DNA of 64,000 nt from the NCBI RefSeq assembly GCF_900103345.1, contig NZ_LT629702.1:2790001-2854000 (forward strand), read 5' to 3'. This DNA is from Pseudomonas azotoformans. Its GTDB lineage: Bacteria > Pseudomonadota > Gammaproteobacteria > Pseudomonadales > Pseudomonadaceae. Both the position numbers and the translations under genes were made by a program. The notes beneath the pieces are model-generated. The model had not been told where the DNA came from. It was given only the letters and a program-made list of their open reading frames with translations, and ran no database searches. Below are positions 38,901 through 47,547 of the stretch, one piece after another (the stretch's first letter is position 1; each line of letters opens with the position of its first letter).

Positions 38901-39813
38901 CGGCGAAGCGCTCCAGGGTGTCGAGGCGGATCGGTTCGGAGCCGGAATAAGCCACGCGCCACTGGCTCAGGTCCAGGCGTTCCAGGGCCGATTCACTGAC
39001 CCGCTCACTGCACAGGCGATAGGCGAAGTCCGGCCCGCCACTGATGGTGCCGCCGTATTCGCTGATCGCTTCCAGCCAGCGCAATGGCCGGCCGAGGAAG
39101 TAGGCGGGCGACATCAGCACGCACGGCACGCCACTGAAGATCGGTTGCAGCAGGCCGCCGATCAGGCCCATGTCGTGGTACAGCGGCAGCCAGCTGACGA
39201 TCACGTCGTCGGGGTTGAGGTCGATGCCAAAACCGCGCCGGATCAGCACTTCGTTGGCCACCAGGTTGCCATGGCTGACTTGCACACCCTTGGGCAACGC
39301 GGTGGAGCCGGAGGTGTATTGCAGGAAGGCGATGTCATCGGGGTGCAGGTCGGGGGCGGCCCAGTCGCCAGCGCTCTGTAAGGTATCGACGCTCAGGACC
39401 GGCGGCGCATTGTCGATCTGCGCCAAGCCGTCGGCGAGACTGGCGATGGTCAGCAACAGGCGCGGCTCGGCATCGCTGATGATCGACAGCAGGCGCTCCT
39501 GGTGATGACGGCGGGTGGACTCCGGCGGATAGGCCGGCACCGCGATCACGCCTGCGTACAGGCAACCAAAGAACGCCGCGACGTAATCCGGACCGCTGGG
39601 GAACAACAGCACCGCACGATCGCCCAGCTCGGCGTTGGCCTGCAAGGCGGCGGCGATGGTGCGGGCGCGCTGGTCGAGGTCGCGATAGCTGAGCACGACG
39701 CTGTGCTCGGCGGACTCGGCGAGGAAGCGCAGGGCAACCCGGTCCGGGGTCTGCGCGGCGCGACGTTGAAGGGACTGGACCAGGGTGCGGGGGAGTTCGA
39801 AGGCGTCCATCAT
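26935..39813 (-). CDS. pvdL: Pyoverdine chromophore peptide synthetase PvdL
   Basis: 4292 residues. Order: acyl-CoA/AMP ligase (about 1-580, [11 protein letters not shown] near 169), carrier (GGNSIS near 602); C-A-carrier (HHIIADGW near 801, A core near 1268, GGHSLL near 1643); C-A-carrier-epimerase (HHIVTEGW near 1840, A core near 2321, GGDSIL near 2707, E motif HHLVVDGV near 2890); C-A-carrier (HHILIDAW near 3359, A core near 3838, GGHSLL near 4226). No thioesterase, as expected since the chain passes on. This fits acyl, L-Glu, D-Tyr, L-Dab. My hand reading of the last pocket, D-I-W-E-L-T-A-D-D, agrees with what I recall for Dab; the second module reads D-V-W-H-F-G-R-I-N. Two ATGs (39813, 39810) follow AGGAA. 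Transcribed with pvdG. Confidence 0.97.
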   Translation of the reverse strand: MMDAFELPRTLVQSLQRRAAQTPDRVALRFLAESAEHSVVLSYRDLDQRARTIAAALQANAELGDRAVLLFPSGPDYVAAFFGCLYAGVIAVPAYPPESTRRHHQERLLSIISDAEPRLLLTIASLADGLAQIDNAPPVLSVDTLQSAGDWAAPDLHPDDIAFLQYTSGSTALPKGVQVSHGNLVANEVLIRRGFGIDLNPDDVIVSWLPLYHDMGLIGGLLQPIFSGVPCVLMSPAYFLGRPLRWLEAISEYGGTISGGPDFAYRLCSERVSESALERLDLSQWRVAYSGSEPIRLDTLERFAEKFAACGFTPNNFFASYGLAEATLFVAGGTRGHGIPALRVDEQALAANRAEPGQGSAIMSCGTSQPEHAVLIADPHSLAELPDNHVGELWASGPSIAHGYWRNPEATAKTFVQHAGLTWLRTGDLGFIRDGEVYITGRLKDLLIVRGHNLYPQDIEQTIEREVEVVRKGRVAAFSVNDRGLEGIGIAAEISRSVQKILPPEALIKAIRQAVAEAYQEAPSVVVLLNPGALPKTSSGKVQRAACALRHADGSLDRYAQFPDLQAQARTGALESDLQNQIAAIWCEQLQVATVAADDHFFLLGGNSISATQVVARLRETLGLELSLRLLFEAPTLQGFAAAVAQLQQDGGVAQGAIHSLSRLEELPQSLAQNRLWITWQLDPHSSAYTIPGALRLRGELDEDAVRASFQQLIQRHEALRTRFYERDGQAFQRIDAKADFDLQIIDLSDLPAAEREARAQQIREDEARTRFDLEKGPLLWVTLVRLDDEDHQLLVTLHHIIADGWSLNILIDEFSRLYAAAAQGQTLALPPLALHYADYGSWQRQWLAEGEGQRQLAYWKTQLGEEHPTLSLATDHPRSAHHRHTASRHSLRLGASLSEAIRQAAQANESTPFMLLLAAFQSLLYRYSGQRDIRIGVPNANRPRQETQGLVGFFINTLVMRAELDGRLPFNQLLAATRQTALGAQAHQDLPFEQLLEAFPQAREQGLFQVMFNHQQRDLSALRRLPGMLADELPWHSREAKFDLQLHTEEDRNGRLSLSFDYADELFENATIQRLAEHYINLLHAVCEQPRQAIGDLMLMQHDEQALYSEAPCAPAQQWLPDLLNQQTSDSTALVWDGGSLTFAQLHTQANRLAHYLRDKGVGPDVCVAIAAERSPQLLIGLLAIIKAGGAYVPLDPDYPAERLAYMLKDSGVHLLLTQTALLEQVPNAEGVCVIAMDSLHLDSWPTQAPGLHLHGDNLAYVIYTSGSTGQPKGVGNTHAALAERLQWMQATYQLDASDVLMQKAPISFDVSVWECFWPLITGCRLVLAGPGEHRDPHRIAQLVQAHGVTTLHFVPPLLQLFIDEPLVAVCTSLRRLFSGGEALPAELRNRVLAQLPAVQLHNRYGPTETAINVTHWHCSAEDGERSPIGRPLGNVICRVLDEQLNPVPVGVPGELCIGGIGLARGYLGRPGLTAERFVADHQGARLYRTGDRARWNADGVLEYLGRLDQQVKLRGFRVEPEEIEARLLALDGIAQAVVLVRDAQLIGYYTAHAELDEQQVKSALAAELPEYMVPALLMRLDAMPLSPSGKLDRRALPEPVWQTREHVEPETPLQQQIAAIWREVLGLPTIGLHDDFFALGGHSLLATQIISRTRQACDVELPLRTLFEASELGAFAEQVGLIQASGQRNQQTAIAKVDRSQPVPLSYSQQRMWFLWQMEPDSPAYNVGGMARLRGVLDVGRFEAALQALIMRHETLRTTFPSVDGVACQKVSAQTGLRMDWQDYSALAEPERQQRLQQLADHEAHTPFNLETGPLLRACLVKAAEREHYLVLTLHHIVTEGWAMDIFARELSALYEAFIDERLSPLAPLPVQYLDYSVWQRQWMEAGERQRQLDYWTRQLGTEHPLLELPGDRPRPPVQSHRGELYRFDLSDDLAVRVRAFNAERGLTLFMTMTATLAVLLYRYSGQTDLRIGAPVANRIRPESEGLIGAFLNTQVLRCQLDGQMNVAELFEQVRHTVIEGQSHQDLPFDHLVEALQPPRSAAYNPLFQVMCNVQRWEFQQSRQLAGMTVEYLANDARATKFDLNLEVTDLDHRLGCCLTYSTDLFDEPRIARMAEHWRNLLEALIANPEQRLSELPLLSAMEQRALQDSLGVEAGEHRLDQCIHTLFSQQAKARGDAPALTFAGVTLSYRELDARANRLAWMLRERGVGPQVRVGLALPRSLEMVIGLLAILKAGGAYVPLDPEYPLDRLHYMIEDSGIGLLLSDAAMFEALGELPATVACWCLEDDLPVLANYPADELPLISLPQHQAYLIYTSGSTGKPKGVVVAHGEIAMHCAAVIERFGMRPDDCELHFYSINFDAATERLLVPLLSGAQVVLRAQGQWDAEEICGLIRTYHITILGFTPSYGSQLAQWLATQQQTLPVRMCITGGEALTGEHLQRIRAAFQPQVFFNAYGPTETVVMPLASLAPEQLEEGAGSVPIGSIIGDRVAYILDADLALVPQGATGELYVGGAGLAQGYHQRPGMTAERFVADPFASNGGRLYRTGDLVRQRADGLVEYLGRIDHQVKIRGFRIELGEIETRLLEHESVREAVVLALDSPSGKQLVAYLVSDAEHGALRDALKAHLKAQLPDYMVPAHLIVLDSMPLTANGKLDRRALPQPDPEANRQTYVAPRNELEQTLAAIWCAVLNVQQVGLDDNFFELGGDSILSIQVVSRARQAGIHFSPRDLFQHQTVQTLAAVATRSEQITAEQGVLTGSSGLTPIQHWFFDTEIPNRQHWNQALVLKPLQLLQPHRLEQALLAVLEHHDALRLSFSQRDARWHAEHLAVPEGGVLMQAQVRDMAQCTALFTDTQRSLDLQHGPLLRALLVDGPQGQQRLLIAIHHLVVDGVSWRVLLEDLQTVYRQLSDGQSVSLPAKTSALRDWAARLQAYAGSESLREELSLWQDQLAGPEVVLPVARPHGSLRNRDADSVSVRLDAEHTRQLLQQAPSAYRTQVNDLLLTALARVLCRWTGHASALIQLEGHGREALFDDIDLTRSVGWFTSAYPLRLTPQAGQGDSIKAIKEQLRGVPHKGLGYGVLRYLADDLCKHSMAALPSAQVTFNYLGQFDQSFGTDALFHPLDESAGLAHDPDAPLPNELSIDSQVYGGELVLRWTFSRERFDQHTVRELAEAYLAELHSLTRHCLQDDVGGLTPSDFPLADLTQAQLDSLPVPASVIEDVYPLTPMQEGLLLHTLLEPGTGLYYMQDRYRINSALDPERFAQAWQAVIARHEALRASFCWNVGEDMLQVIHAPGSTPIEYLDWSADPESEHEPRLQALLKQEREAGFDLLNQAPFHLRLIRVGAERYWFMMSNHHILIDAWCRSLLMNDFFEIYMALGEGREAQLATPPRYRDYIAWLQRQNLSEARQWWQQNLQGFERTTPIPSDRPFLRDHAGHGGMLVGDCYTRLDARDGAQLRELAQAHQLTVNTFAQAAWALVLRRLSGDRDVLFGVTVAGRPVEMPEMQRTVGLFINSIALRVKLPEDDQRCSVRQWLSDLLDSNMQLREYEYLPLVTLQEHSELPKGQPLFDSLFVFENAPVEVSVLDRAQSLNATSDSGRTHTNFPLTAVCYPGDDLGLHLSYDQRYFDETTVQGMLGEFKRLLLALVQGFHGDMADLPLIGEQEREFLVEGCNQSEHVYPLERSYVELFEAQVAAHPQRIAASCLDQQWTYDELNRRSNGLGHALIAAGVGLDQPVALLGERSLDLLGMIIGSFKAGAGYLPLDPGLPSQRLRSIIDLSRTPLLVCTEACRELAIELLDGFDCQLLVWEEIPARGENPRIYSGPDNLAYVIYTSGSTGLPKGVMVEQRGMLNNQLSKVPYLALSDADVIAQTASQSFDISVWQFLAAPLFGARVDIVPNTIAHDPQGLLEHVQTQGITVLESVPSLIQGMLAQDRISLDGLRWMLPTGEAMPPELAHQWLLRYPEIGLVNAYGPAECSDDVAFYRVDSASTRGTYLPIGTPTDNNRLYLLDGALELVPQGAVGELCVAGTGVGRGYVSDPLRTAPVFVPNPFGAPGERLYRTGDLARRRSDGVLEYVGRVDHQVKIRGYRIELGEIEARLHEQPEVRDAAVGVQEGVNGKHLVGYLVAADEALNPSERLDRIKQRLRAELPEYMVPLHWLWLDRLPLNANGKLDRKALPALEIGQLHSQDYLAPRNELETTLADIWAEVLKVERVGVQDNFFELGGHSLLATQIASRVQKTLQRDVPLRAMFECSTVAELAEYIEGLAANEISAEKVDRLSDLMAELEGL

Positions 39814-39866
39814 GGGGTTCCTGCCTGAAATCGGCTTACGGGAAATTCAAGAATTCGGGGGGGTGT

Positions 39867-40619
39867 TCAGCCGACGGCGAGTGGCCGCGCCGCGCCATTG
39901 CGCCAGCGGGCCAGGTGTTCGTCGGCGTAGCGCCGCACGCAACGCAGTACGGCGCTTTCGTGTTGCACGAGGAAGAAGTGGTGGCCGTCGAACATGTCCA
40001 GGGAAAAGCCGCTGGCGGCGTCGAGTTGCCAGTCGAGCAACTGGTCGGCGCGCACGCTGTCCTGCTTGCCGCCGAACACATGGATCGGCATGCGCAGCGG
40101 CGCACGCTCGCCGTAGGTGAAGCTGCCGCACAGCAGGAAATCGGCACGCAGGATCGGCAGCATCAACTGCATCAACTCGGGGTTGGCCAGGGCTTCTTCG
40201 GTGGTGCCTTGCAGTTCGCGCAGGCGAGCAATCAGTTGTTCGTCGGTCTTTTCGATGGCGTATTCGCTGACATCGCGACGGGCCGGGCCGGCAGTGCCGG
40301 AGGCGAACAGGGCGAGCGGCGCAGGCACACCGCGAGCGTTCAAGGCATGGGCCAATTCGAAGGCGAGCAGGCCGCCGAGACTGTGGCCGAACAGGGCATA
40401 GGGACCGCTCAAGTCGCGGCTGATTTCATCGGCGAGCTGCGCGGCCAGGGCCTTGATATCGCGTTGCAACGGCTCGTCCATGCGCATGCCACGGCCGGGC
40501 AATTCCAGCGGACATACCTGCAACCACTCAGGCAGCGCCCGGCGCCAACGCGCATACACCATGGCGCTGGCGCCCGAATAGGGCAGGCAGAACAGGCGCA
40601 GTCGAGTCGGCGTACTCAT
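39867..40619 (-). CDS. pvdG: Type II thioesterase PvdG
   Basis: 250 residues, an alpha/beta hydrolase of the GrsT type that removes wrong or stalled acyl groups from synthetase carrier domains. It shows [10 protein letters not shown] near residue 10, [13 protein letters not shown] near residue 38, the nucleophile in [14 protein letters not shown] near residue 78, the aspartate in [11 protein letters not shown] near residue 190 and the histidine in [12 protein letters not shown] near residue 220. It is immediately upstream of pvdL, 53 bases apart, and divergent from pvdS, the same order as in P. aeruginosa. A PvdS-type box lies 112 bases upstream. Confidence 0.96.
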   Translation of the reverse strand: MSTPTRLRLFCLPYSGASAMVYARWRRALPEWLQVCPLELPGRGMRMDEPLQRDIKALAAQLADEISRDLSGPYALFGHSLGGLLAFELAHALNARGVPAPLALFASGTAGPARRDVSEYAIEKTDEQLIARLRELQGTTEEALANPELMQLMLPILRADFLLCGSFTYGERAPLRMPIHVFGGKQDSVRADQLLDWQLDAASGFSLDMFDGHHFFLVQHESAVLRCVRRYADEHLARWRNGAARPLAVG

Positions 40620-40730
40620 CGAGTGACGACTCCAAACTGAAACACGCTGTATGCACGATAGAAACCCATTTCGTCCTCCTGCGGGTGCTGATCCTTGGCC
40701 GTTTTACTAACGGACCTGTCACCCAGAAGA

Positions 40731-40754
40731 ACGGACGGCACCGGCAAATAATTA
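40731..40754 (-). promoter_or_regulatory. PvdS-type (IS box) promoter of pvdG-pvdL
   Basis: On the minus strand TAATT (40754-40750), 16 bases, then CGT (40733-40731). It is one base off the TAAAT-N16-CGT consensus and shares the TAATT form with the box of the MbtH-like gene. Confidence 0.6.
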
Positions 40755-40822
40755 GTCGCCGGGTACAAGCGAGACGTGGTTCACACCGAACAAGAAAGCA
40801 TAAGATTAGTTCGCCTTCTCAT

Positions 40823-40851
40823 TTGACAATCATTATCATTAAGCATAATTT
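40823..40851 (+). promoter_or_regulatory. Fur-regulated sigma-70 promoter of pvdS
   Basis: A perfect -35 TTGACA (40823-40828), 17-base spacer and -10 TAATTT (40846-40851). A Fur-box-like stretch GACAATCATTATCATTAAG (40825-40843) fills the spacer; by my count it matches the 19-base consensus at 14 positions. Iron-loaded Fur would cover the promoter. Confidence 0.85.
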
Positions 40852-40921
40852 GTTGCCCGATGTGTAGGAGGCCCCGGCAAGGACGCCCTCCCCTAACCTC
40901 TTTTGCGACAAGGTGATTTCC

Positions 40922-41473
40922 ATGACGGAACAAGTATCCACAGGCAGGTGCGACTCACCGCTGCTCCAGGCATTCGTCGATAATCGACTGATTCTGGTGA
41001 AGATCGCGGCACGTATTACCGGGTGCCGCTCCCGTGCCGAGGATGTAGTGCAGGATGCCTACTTTCGGCTGCAATCGGCGCCGACGATCACCTCATCGTT
41101 CAAGGCCCAGTTGAGTTATCTGTTCCAGATCGTGCGCAACCTGGCCATCGATCATTACCGCAAGCAGGCCCTGGAGCTCAAATACTCCGGGACGGAAGAG
41201 GAAGGCTTGAATGTGGTTATTCACGGCGCTTCACCGGAAACCTCGCACATCAATTTCAACACCCTGGAAAACATCGCCGACGCCCTGACGGAGCTGCCCC
41301 AGCGCACCCGCTATGCGTTCGAGATGTACCGCCTGCACGGCGTGCCACAAAAGGACATCGCCAAGGAACTGGGCGTATCGCCGACCCTGGTGAACTTCAT
41401 GATCCGTGATGCGCTGGTGCACTGCCGCAAGGTGTCGGGCAGCCATAGCGATACGTTTGCACGTCGGGTCTGA
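40922..41473 (+). CDS. pvdS: Iron-starvation sigma factor PvdS
   Basis: 183 residues, an ECF sigma-70 factor that drives pyoverdine genes. Region 2 spans about 15-85 (RAEDVVQDAYFRLQ, LFQIVRNLAIDHYRKQA) and region 4 about 120-170 (LPQRTRYAFEMYRLHG, KDIAKELGVSPTLVNFMI). The ATG at 40922 has AAGGTG nine bases before; a GTG at 40913 is an alternative. It is divergent from pvdG-pvdL. It carries a Fur-type promoter, and the boxes it would recognise are found before pvdH, the MbtH-like gene and pvdG. In P. aeruginosa it is sequestered by FpvR, not present here. Confidence 0.97.
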   Translation: MTEQVSTGRCDSPLLQAFVDNRLILVKIAARITGCRSRAEDVVQDAYFRLQSAPTITSSFKAQLSYLFQIVRNLAIDHYRKQALELKYSGTEEEGLNVVIHGASPETSHINFNTLENIADALTELPQRTRYAFEMYRLHGVPQKDIAKELGVSPTLVNFMIRDALVHCRKVSGSHSDTFARRV

Positions 41474-41487
41474 CAGCAAACCATCAC

Positions 41488-41587
41488 TGTAGGAGCGAGC
41501 TTGCTCGCGAAGGTCGTCAACGATAACGCAGCGCATCTGGCTTGACGCGGCGCTCTCTGGTTCTTCGCGAGCAAGCTCGCTCCTACA
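41488..41587. repeat. REP doublet, TGTAGGAGCGAGC family, overlapping a stop codon
   Basis: Inverted REPs between the convergent pvdS and binding-protein genes, with internal GTCAACGATAACGC. The right end (TCCTACA at 41581-41587) supplies the TAG stop of the minus-strand gene. Confidence 0.92.
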
Positions 41588-42386
41588 TGGGGACTGCGGT
41601 TACATCGATGCGGTACGGTTCGAAAATCTTCAGCATCTCGCCATCGTCGCGCAAACGCTTGAGCAACGCGGCAAACGCGTCCCCCGTGATCGGCGCTTTC
41701 GGGCGCAACAACGCGTAGTGGTGATAGACCTGGTCGATGCGCTCCGAGACCAGGAACTGCCCCGCCATCTGCGCATTGCGCACCATGAAATCACTCAGGT
41801 ACGACCGCGTCACCAAGGCGATATCGGCACGCCCGCGCGCGACCATCAGCAGGTTGCTGTCATGGGAATAGGTCAACGTGGCGTTGAAGTGCTCGGCCAT
41901 GTACTTGGGGTCGGGGTTGAAGTTGGCGAAGGCGTAGTGATAACCGCTGAACACCGCCAGGCGTTTACCTCTCAGGTCAGCGAAATAGCTTTGGTCACGA
42001 CCGGGCTCACGCTGGGCGACGAAGATTTCCGCATCTTCCAGGCCCATGTCGACCGACGTGTGGGCTATCTCCTGCCAGCCCCAGGCGGGGTTTTCGAAGA
42101 TCGCCATATCCACCCGGCCCTGCTCGAAATCGCGAAAACGTCGCGGGATGGAGGTGGGCACCAAGACAAATTGGTAGTCGGTTTGCGCGGCGTTCAGGGC
42201 TTCGACCAGTTGCGGCAGCAAACCGGTGTCGGCGCCCTGCTCCGGGCGCACGGTGTAGGGTGGGAAATGCGCCGCGCCGATACGGACCAACTGCGCAGCC
42301 GAAGCCGGCACCCACCACGCGGTGCCCAGTGCCCAAAAGGTAAGTCCTGCAGCCAGCCGCCATGGCGAAAACATCAAGGCACGCAC
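41583..42386 (-). CDS. Periplasmic substrate-binding protein (SBP_bac_3-like)
   Basis: 267 residues with a signal peptide (about 1-31, ending PASAA). The mature part has the two-lobed solute-binding pattern of amino-acid-type binding proteins: RIGAAHFPPYTV at the start, GRVDMAIFENPAWG near residue 91, LRGKRLAVFSGYHYAF near residue 138 and ADIALVTRSYLSDF near residue 190. No permease or ATPase gene is adjacent, so it could be an orphan or a sensor-type binding protein; ligand unknown. The start is GTG at 42386 or ATG at 42374; neither has a strong ribosome site. Its stop codon lies inside a REP. Confidence 0.8.
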   Translation of the reverse strand: MRALMFSPWRLAAGLTFWALGTAWWVPASAAQLVRIGAAHFPPYTVRPEQGADTGLLPQLVEALNAAQTDYQFVLVPTSIPRRFRDFEQGRVDMAIFENPAWGWQEIAHTSVDMGLEDAEIFVAQREPGRDQSYFADLRGKRLAVFSGYHYAFANFNPDPKYMAEHFNATLTYSHDSNLLMVARGRADIALVTRSYLSDFMVRNAQMAGQFLVSERIDQVYHHYALLRPKAPITGDAFAALLKRLRDDGEMLKIFEPYRIDVTAVPM

Positions 42387-42468
42387 CGTTCAAAAACGCT
42401 AATGGCGATAAGCTAGGCGTTTTTGTCTGGAGAGACAACTTTCCAGCGGTAAATTAATAGCTTGCGCC

Positions 42469-43092
42469 TCAATCGGCCTTCAAAACCATCAGCAGGGCCT
42501 CTTCGGCCAACTGCTCCAGCGTCAGGCTGCCCTCGGCGCGAAACCAGGTGGTGGTCCAGGACAGCGCGCCGGTGAGGAAACGCCGCGTGATAAATACATC
42601 ACCACGGATATAGCCCGCATCCTTGGCCTCCCCCAGCACTTGCAGCCAGAGCGCCTCGTACACATCGCGCAGGGCCAGCACCTGGGCCTGGCCTTCGGCC
42701 GACAACGAACGCCACTCGTACACCAGCACCGCCATGGCCTCGCCGCTGCCGCCCATGATCGACTGCAATTCGCAGCGGATCAGCGCCAGCACGCGTTCGC
42801 GCACGTTGCTCGCCTCTTCCAGCGAAGCGCGCATCATCGCCGTGTTGTAGTGGATGGTTTCTTCCATCACCGCCCGCAGGATCTCGTCCTTGCTCTTGAA
42901 GTGATGAAAGATGCTGCCGGACTGGATGCCCACGGCGCTGGCCAGGTCACGCACGGTGGTACGTTCGAAGCCCTTGTTGCGAAACAGGTGGGCCGCGGTT
43001 TGCAGCAGCTTGCCCCGGGCACTGTCGGGGTCGGTCAATTGCCCGCCATCAACCATGGTGCGCATGACCCGCAGGGCTTTGTGCTCATCCAT
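42469..43092 (-). CDS. atuR: TetR-family repressor AtuR
   Basis: 207 residues. The N-terminal helix-turn-helix of TetR proteins lies at about 25-72 (AAHLFRNKGFERTTVRDLA, GIQSGSIFHHFKSKDEIL), followed by a helical ligand-binding domain. It is divergent from atuABCDEF, and the 153-base gap contains two 16-base palindromes that mirror each other, the kind of operator described for AtuR in P. aeruginosa. Terpenoyl-CoA or terpenoid ligands probably release it. The ATG at 43092 follows GGAGAGAGG. A much longer frame upstream on this strand is antisense to atuA and not coding. Confidence 0.9.
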   Translation of the reverse strand: MDEHKALRVMRTMVDGGQLTDPDSARGKLLQTAAHLFRNKGFERTTVRDLASAVGIQSGSIFHHFKSKDEILRAVMEETIHYNTAMMRASLEEASNVRERVLALIRCELQSIMGGSGEAMAVLVYEWRSLSAEGQAQVLALRDVYEALWLQVLGEAKDAGYIRGDVFITRRFLTGALSWTTTWFRAEGSLTLEQLAEEALLMVLKAD

Positions 43093-43150
43093 GCCTCTCT
43101 CCTCTACTTCCACGGACGTCTTGGCCCGCAATTTAGGCCGAGGCGGCGAC

Positions 43151-43166
43151 CCAAGCAAGCGCTTGG
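43151..43166. promoter_or_regulatory. AtuR operator candidate 1
   Basis: CCAAGCAAGCGCTTGG, a palindromic 16-mer 59 bases upstream of the atuR start. It is the exact reverse complement of the site at 43194-43209, so the two form a symmetric pair. Confidence 0.75.
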
Positions 43167-43193
43167 CTGAAACTTGCATCCACAGTTTACAAA

Positions 43194-43209
43194 CCAAGCG
43201 CTTGCTTGG
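43194..43209. promoter_or_regulatory. AtuR operator candidate 2
   Basis: CCAAGCGCTTGCTTGG, 36 bases before the atuA ATG, mirroring operator 1 with start points 43 bases apart (about four helical turns). Binding here would block the atuA promoter. Confidence 0.75.
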
Positions 43210-43245
43210 TAGTCTCGACCCCAGCCATTCGAGGAAGGATTTCTC

Positions 43246-45024
43246 ATGAGCAAGACGGTTCGTATCGGCTGTGCCAGCGCCTTCTGGGGCGACACCTGCA
43301 CCGCCGCCGCCCAACTGGTGCAAGGCGGCCAGCTGGATTACCTGGTATTCGACTACTTGGCGGAAGTCACGATGTCGATCCTGGCCGGTGCGCGGATGAA
43401 AGATCCCCAGGCCGGCTATGCCACGGATTTCGTCGACGTGCTCACGCCGCTGCTGGCGGATATCCAGCGCCAGGGCATTCGCGTGATCAGCAACGCCGGC
43501 GGCATCAACCCGCAAGCCTGCGCCGCCGCCCTGCAAGCCGCCTGCGACAAAGCCGATATTCCCTTGAAAATCGCCGTGCTGCTGGGCGACGACCTGCACC
43601 CCCAGCTCAAACACCTGCGCGGCGTCACCGACATGTTCAACGGTATACCGTTGCCGCCGCTGTGCGTGTCCGCCAACACCTATCTGGGCGCACCCGGCAT
43701 CACCCAGGCGCTGAAACTGGGCGCGGATATCGTCATCACCGGGCGCGTGGTGGACAGCGCAGTGGTCAGCGCCGCGCTGGTGCATGAATTCGACTGGTCC
43801 TGGCAGGATTACGACCGCCTCGCCCAGGCCGCCCTGGCCGGGCATATCATCGAATGCGGCGCGCAGTGCACCGGCGGCAACTTCACCGATTGGCGCGACG
43901 TACCGGACTACGAGCACATCGGCTTTCCCATCGTCGAAGTCAGCGCCGACGGCCAATTCACCGTCAACAAGGTCGAGGGCACGGGCGGGCTGATCAGCGA
44001 ACTCAGCGTCGCTGAACAGTTGCTGTATGAAATCGGCAACCCGCACGCCTACCTGCTGCCCGATGTGATCTGCGATTTCAGCCAGGTCAAATTGCAGCAG
44101 CAAGGCAACAACCAGGTACGCCTGCACGGCGCCAAGGGCTTGCCACCTACCGACCAGTACAAGGTCAGCGCCACGTACCCGGACGGTTTCCGCTGCACCG
44201 CCAGTTGCCTGATCGCCGGCATCGATGCGGTCGCCAAGGCCGAGCGGGTCAGCCAGGCGATCATCAACAAGACCTCGGAGCTGTTCAGCCAGCGCGGCTG
44301 GGCGCCTTACACCGAAGTGAACATCGAATTGCTCGGCAGCGAAGCCACCTACGGCGCCCACGCCAGGCGCCAGGACTGCCGCGAAGTGGTGGTGAAACTG
44401 GCGGTGCGTCACCCCAGCAAACAAGCGCTGATACTGTTTTCCCGCGAGATTGCCCAGGCCGCTACCGGCATGGCGCCGGGCCTGACCGGCATCGTCGGCG
44501 GACGGCCGACGGTGTACCCGCTGATCCGGCTGTTTTCCTTCCTGATCGATAAAACAGCCTGTGACTTGGCCATCGACTTCCAGGGCGAACGCCACCCCTG
44601 CGCACTGCCAGCTGCCGACGCCCCGCGCCTGCCCGATGCGTCCATCGATCCGCCCAAGCCCCAAGGCCGCGCCGACGCCAGCGTGCCATTGGTGAAACTG
44701 GCCGTGGCGCGCTCCGGAGACAAGGGCAACCACAGCAATATTGGCGTGATCGCCCGCCACCCCGATTACCTGCCATGGATCGCCGAAGCACTCACCCCGC
44801 CAGTGATTGTCGACTGGATGGGCCACCTGCTCGACCCCGTTCACGGCCGTGTCGGGCGCTGGTATCTGCCCGGCAGCCACAGCCTCAACTTCTTGCTGGA
44901 AAACGCCCTGGGCGGCGGTGGCATCGCCAGCCTACGCATCGACCCGCAGGGCAAAGCCTTCGCCCAGCAACTGCTGGACATCCCGATTGCCGTGCCGCAA
45001 CACATTGCCAATCAACTCGCATAA
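43246..45024 (+). CDS. atuA: Acyclic terpene utilisation protein AtuA
   Basis: 592 residues, DUF1446-type protein, first gene of the atu operon. It begins [15 protein letters not shown] and has the long conserved blocks [15 protein letters not shown] near residue 80, [19 protein letters not shown] near residue 165, [13 protein letters not shown] near residue 205 and [20 protein letters not shown] near residue 245; a C-terminal domain contains [18 protein letters not shown] near residue 485. Genetic work in P. aeruginosa links atuA to citronellol and geraniol use; its reaction is not established. ATG at 43246 after GAGGAAGG. Thirteen bases before atuB. Confidence 0.93.
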   Translation: MSKTVRIGCASAFWGDTCTAAAQLVQGGQLDYLVFDYLAEVTMSILAGARMKDPQAGYATDFVDVLTPLLADIQRQGIRVISNAGGINPQACAAALQAACDKADIPLKIAVLLGDDLHPQLKHLRGVTDMFNGIPLPPLCVSANTYLGAPGITQALKLGADIVITGRVVDSAVVSAALVHEFDWSWQDYDRLAQAALAGHIIECGAQCTGGNFTDWRDVPDYEHIGFPIVEVSADGQFTVNKVEGTGGLISELSVAEQLLYEIGNPHAYLLPDVICDFSQVKLQQQGNNQVRLHGAKGLPPTDQYKVSATYPDGFRCTASCLIAGIDAVAKAERVSQAIINKTSELFSQRGWAPYTEVNIELLGSEATYGAHARRQDCREVVVKLAVRHPSKQALILFSREIAQAATGMAPGLTGIVGGRPTVYPLIRLFSFLIDKTACDLAIDFQGERHPCALPAADAPRLPDASIDPPKPQGRADASVPLVKLAVARSGDKGNHSNIGVIARHPDYLPWIAEALTPPVIVDWMGHLLDPVHGRVGRWYLPGSHSLNFLLENALGGGGIASLRIDPQGKAFAQQLLDIPIAVPQHIANQLA

Positions 45025-45037
45025 CAGGAGCGTTGCC

Positions 45038-45910
45038 GTGGCCTTCGACTCGATCTTCAAAGCCAACCTGTTCCAGGGGCAAACCGTGGTAGTCACCGGT
45101 GGCGGCAGCGGCATTGGCCGTTGCACTGCCCATGAATTGGCAGCGCTCGGCGCTAACGTCATCCTGGTGGGACGCAAGGCGGATAAGTTGCAGAAGGTCG
45201 CGGCGGAAATCGCTGAAGACGGCGGCATCGCCCATTGGCAGGTGTGCGACATCCGCGATGAAGAGGCGGTCAAGGCGCTGGTCAAACACATCCTGCATGC
45301 GCACGGTCCGATCCATGGCCTGGTCAACAATGCCGGCGGCCAGTACCCCTCGCCACTGGCCGCAATCAACCAGAAAGGTTTCGAAACCGTACTGCGCACC
45401 AACCTGGTCGGCGGTTTCCTGGTGGCGCGGGAAGTGTTCAACCAATCCATGAGCAAGCACGGCGGCGCCATCGTCAACATGCTCGCCGACATGTGGGGCG
45501 GTATGCCCGGCATGGGCCACTCGGGGGCGGCACGGTCGGGCATGGACAACTTCACCAAGACCGCCGCGTTCGAATGGGGTTATGCCGGGGTGCGGGTCAA
45601 TGCGGTGGCGCCGGGCTGGATCGCCTCCAGCGGCATGGACACCTACGAAGGCGCGTTCAAGGCGGTGATTCCCACGCTGCGCGAACATGTGCCGCTCAAG
45701 CGCATCGGCACCGAATCGGAAGTCAGCGCAGCCATCGTGTTCCTGCTCAGCCCCGCCGCTGCCTTTATCAGCGGCAGCACACTGCGCATCGACGGCGCCG
45801 CCAGCCTGGGCAGCCGCGCCTGGCCGTTGCACAAGGCGCAGGCGCCGAGCGAACCGTTCAATGGCTTCCACCGCGCCTACTTGCCGGATGTGCTCAAGGC
45901 GGAGCAATAG
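45038..45910 (+). CDS. atuB: Short-chain dehydrogenase AtuB
   Basis: 290 residues, classical SDR fold. The nucleotide-binding motif TGGGSGIGR is near residue 20, NNAGG near residue 96, and the later GMPGMGHSGAARSGMDNFTK segment holds serine but lacks the ordinary YxxxK: H-S-G-A-A-R stands where tyrosine is expected, a point shared by 2,4-dienoyl-CoA-reductase-like SDRs. It may act on citronellol-derived alcohol or an enoyl-CoA. The start is GTG at 45038 after AACAGGAG. It is co-transcribed with atuA and atuC. Confidence 0.9.
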   Translation: MAFDSIFKANLFQGQTVVVTGGGSGIGRCTAHELAALGANVILVGRKADKLQKVAAEIAEDGGIAHWQVCDIRDEEAVKALVKHILHAHGPIHGLVNNAGGQYPSPLAAINQKGFETVLRTNLVGGFLVAREVFNQSMSKHGGAIVNMLADMWGGMPGMGHSGAARSGMDNFTKTAAFEWGYAGVRVNAVAPGWIASSGMDTYEGAFKAVIPTLREHVPLKRIGTESEVSAAIVFLLSPAAAFISGSTLRIDGAASLGSRAWPLHKAQAPSEPFNGFHRAYLPDVLKAEQ

Positions 45911-45913
45911 ACC

Positions 45914-47530
45914 ATGCCAGTGATTGAATCGCTGATCGATGCCCACAGCGCCCAATTCGCGCAAAACCGCGAAGCCATGCTGGCCGCCATCGCCCAACTG
46001 CGCGCGCTGGAAGACACCCTGCTGAGCAAGGCGCAGGACGCCAAGCCCAAGTTCGACAAGCGCGGCCAACTGCTGCCACGCGAGCGCCTCAACCTGCTGC
46101 TGGACCCTGGTGCGCCGTTCCTGGAACTGGCCAGCCTGGCCGGCTACAAGCTGCACGACGACAAGGACGGCAGCGCCGCCGGCGGTGGGTTGATCGCCGG
46201 CATCGGCTACGTCAGCGGCGTGCGCATGCTGGTGGTGGCCAATAACAGCGCGATCAAGGGCGGCACCATTTCCCCCACCGGCCTGAAAAAATCCCTGCGC
46301 CTGCAACAGATCGCCCTGGAGAACAAACTGCCGGTGGTGACCCTCGCCGAAAGCGGCGGCGCCAACCTCAACTATGCCGCCGAGATCTTCGTCGAAGGTG
46401 CGCGCAGCTTCGCCAACCAGGCGCGCATGTCAGCCATGGGCCTGCCGCAGATCACCGTGGTGCATGGCTCGGCTACGGCCGGTGGCGCGTATCAGCCGGG
46501 GCTGTCGGATTACGTGGTGGTGGTGCGCGGCCGAGCCAAACTGTTCCTCGCCGGCCCGCCGCTGCTTAAAGCCGCGACCGGCGAAGTGGCGACCGATGAA
46601 GAACTGGGCGGCGCCGAGATGCACGCACAAACCGCCGGCACCGCCGAATACCTGGCGGAAAACGATGCGGACGGCGTGCGTATCGCGCGCGAAATCGTCG
46701 GCCTGTTGCCCTGGAATGATCGCCTGCCACAGACGCCGAAACGTGCCTACGCCGAACCGCTGCACCCCATCGAAGAGCTGCTCGGCCTGATCCCGGACGA
46801 CCCGAAAAAGCCCTACGACGTCCGCGAAATCCTCGCACGCCTGGCCGACGGCTCGCACTTCCTCGAGTTCAAGGGCGAGTTCGACGCCCACACCGTCTGC
46901 GGCCACATGCACCTCCAGGGCCGCGCCGTCGGCGTGATCGGCAACAACGGCCCTATCACACCGAAGGGGGCGAGCAAGGCCGCGCAATTTATCCAGCTGT
47001 GCGACCAGAGCCGCACGCCGCTGCTGTTCCTGCACAACACCACCGGCTTCATGGTGGGCACCGAGTCGGAGCAGCAAGGCGTGATCAAGCACGGCGCGAA
47101 GATGATCCAGGCGGTGGCCAATGCACGGGTGCCTAAACTGACGATTGTGGTCGGCGGCTCCTATGGCGCGGGCAACTATGCGATGTGCGGCCGTGGCCTG
47201 GACCCGCGCTTTATCTTCGCCTGGCCCAACAGCCGCACGGCGGTGATGGGCGGTGCGCAGGCCGGCAAAGTCCTGCGAATTGTCACGGAGGCCAAGCAAT
47301 TGAAGGACGGCCTGGTGCCGGACCCCAAGGTGCTGGACATGCTGGAACAGGTCACTGCGCAGAAGCTCGACAGCCAGTCCACGGCGCTGTATGGCAGCGC
47401 GAACCTGTGGGACGACGGGCTGATTGACCCTCGGGATACACGGACCTTGCTCGGTTTTCTGCTGGATATCTGTCATGAGGCTGAGGTGCGGCCATTGCAG
47501 CCCAACAGCTTTGGTGTGGCGCGCTTCTAA
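45914..47530 (+). CDS. atuC: Geranyl-CoA carboxylase, carboxyltransferase subunit AtuC
   Basis: 538 residues, the usual length for beta subunits of the acyl-CoA carboxylase family. It transfers carboxyl from biotin on AtuF to geranyl-CoA. N-terminal and C-terminal crotonase-like carboxyltransferase halves are visible, with VTLAESGGANLNYAAEIFVEG near residue 140 cited only as position, GSATAGGAYQPGLSDYVV near residue 182, TPLLFLHNTTGFMVG near residue 370 and GGSYGAGNYAMCGRGLDPRF near residue 415. Close paralogue LiuB (methylcrotonyl-CoA) differs mainly in substrate; the atu context decides. Three bases after atuB. Confidence 0.92.
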   Translation: MPVIESLIDAHSAQFAQNREAMLAAIAQLRALEDTLLSKAQDAKPKFDKRGQLLPRERLNLLLDPGAPFLELASLAGYKLHDDKDGSAAGGGLIAGIGYVSGVRMLVVANNSAIKGGTISPTGLKKSLRLQQIALENKLPVVTLAESGGANLNYAAEIFVEGARSFANQARMSAMGLPQITVVHGSATAGGAYQPGLSDYVVVVRGRAKLFLAGPPLLKAATGEVATDEELGGAEMHAQTAGTAEYLAENDADGVRIAREIVGLLPWNDRLPQTPKRAYAEPLHPIEELLGLIPDDPKKPYDVREILARLADGSHFLEFKGEFDAHTVCGHMHLQGRAVGVIGNNGPITPKGASKAAQFIQLCDQSRTPLLFLHNTTGFMVGTESEQQGVIKHGAKMIQAVANARVPKLTIVVGGSYGAGNYAMCGRGLDPRFIFAWPNSRTAVMGGAQAGKVLRIVTEAKQLKDGLVPDPKVLDMLEQVTAQKLDSQSTALYGSANLWDDGLIDPRDTRTLLGFLLDICHEAEVRPLQPNSFGVARF

Positions 47531-47547
47531 TCAGGAGAACAATAAAA

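Noticed and set aside
43093..44880. N-terminal 596-codon extension of atuR
   Set aside because: Antisense to atuA; atuR has its own ATG and ribosome site at 43092.
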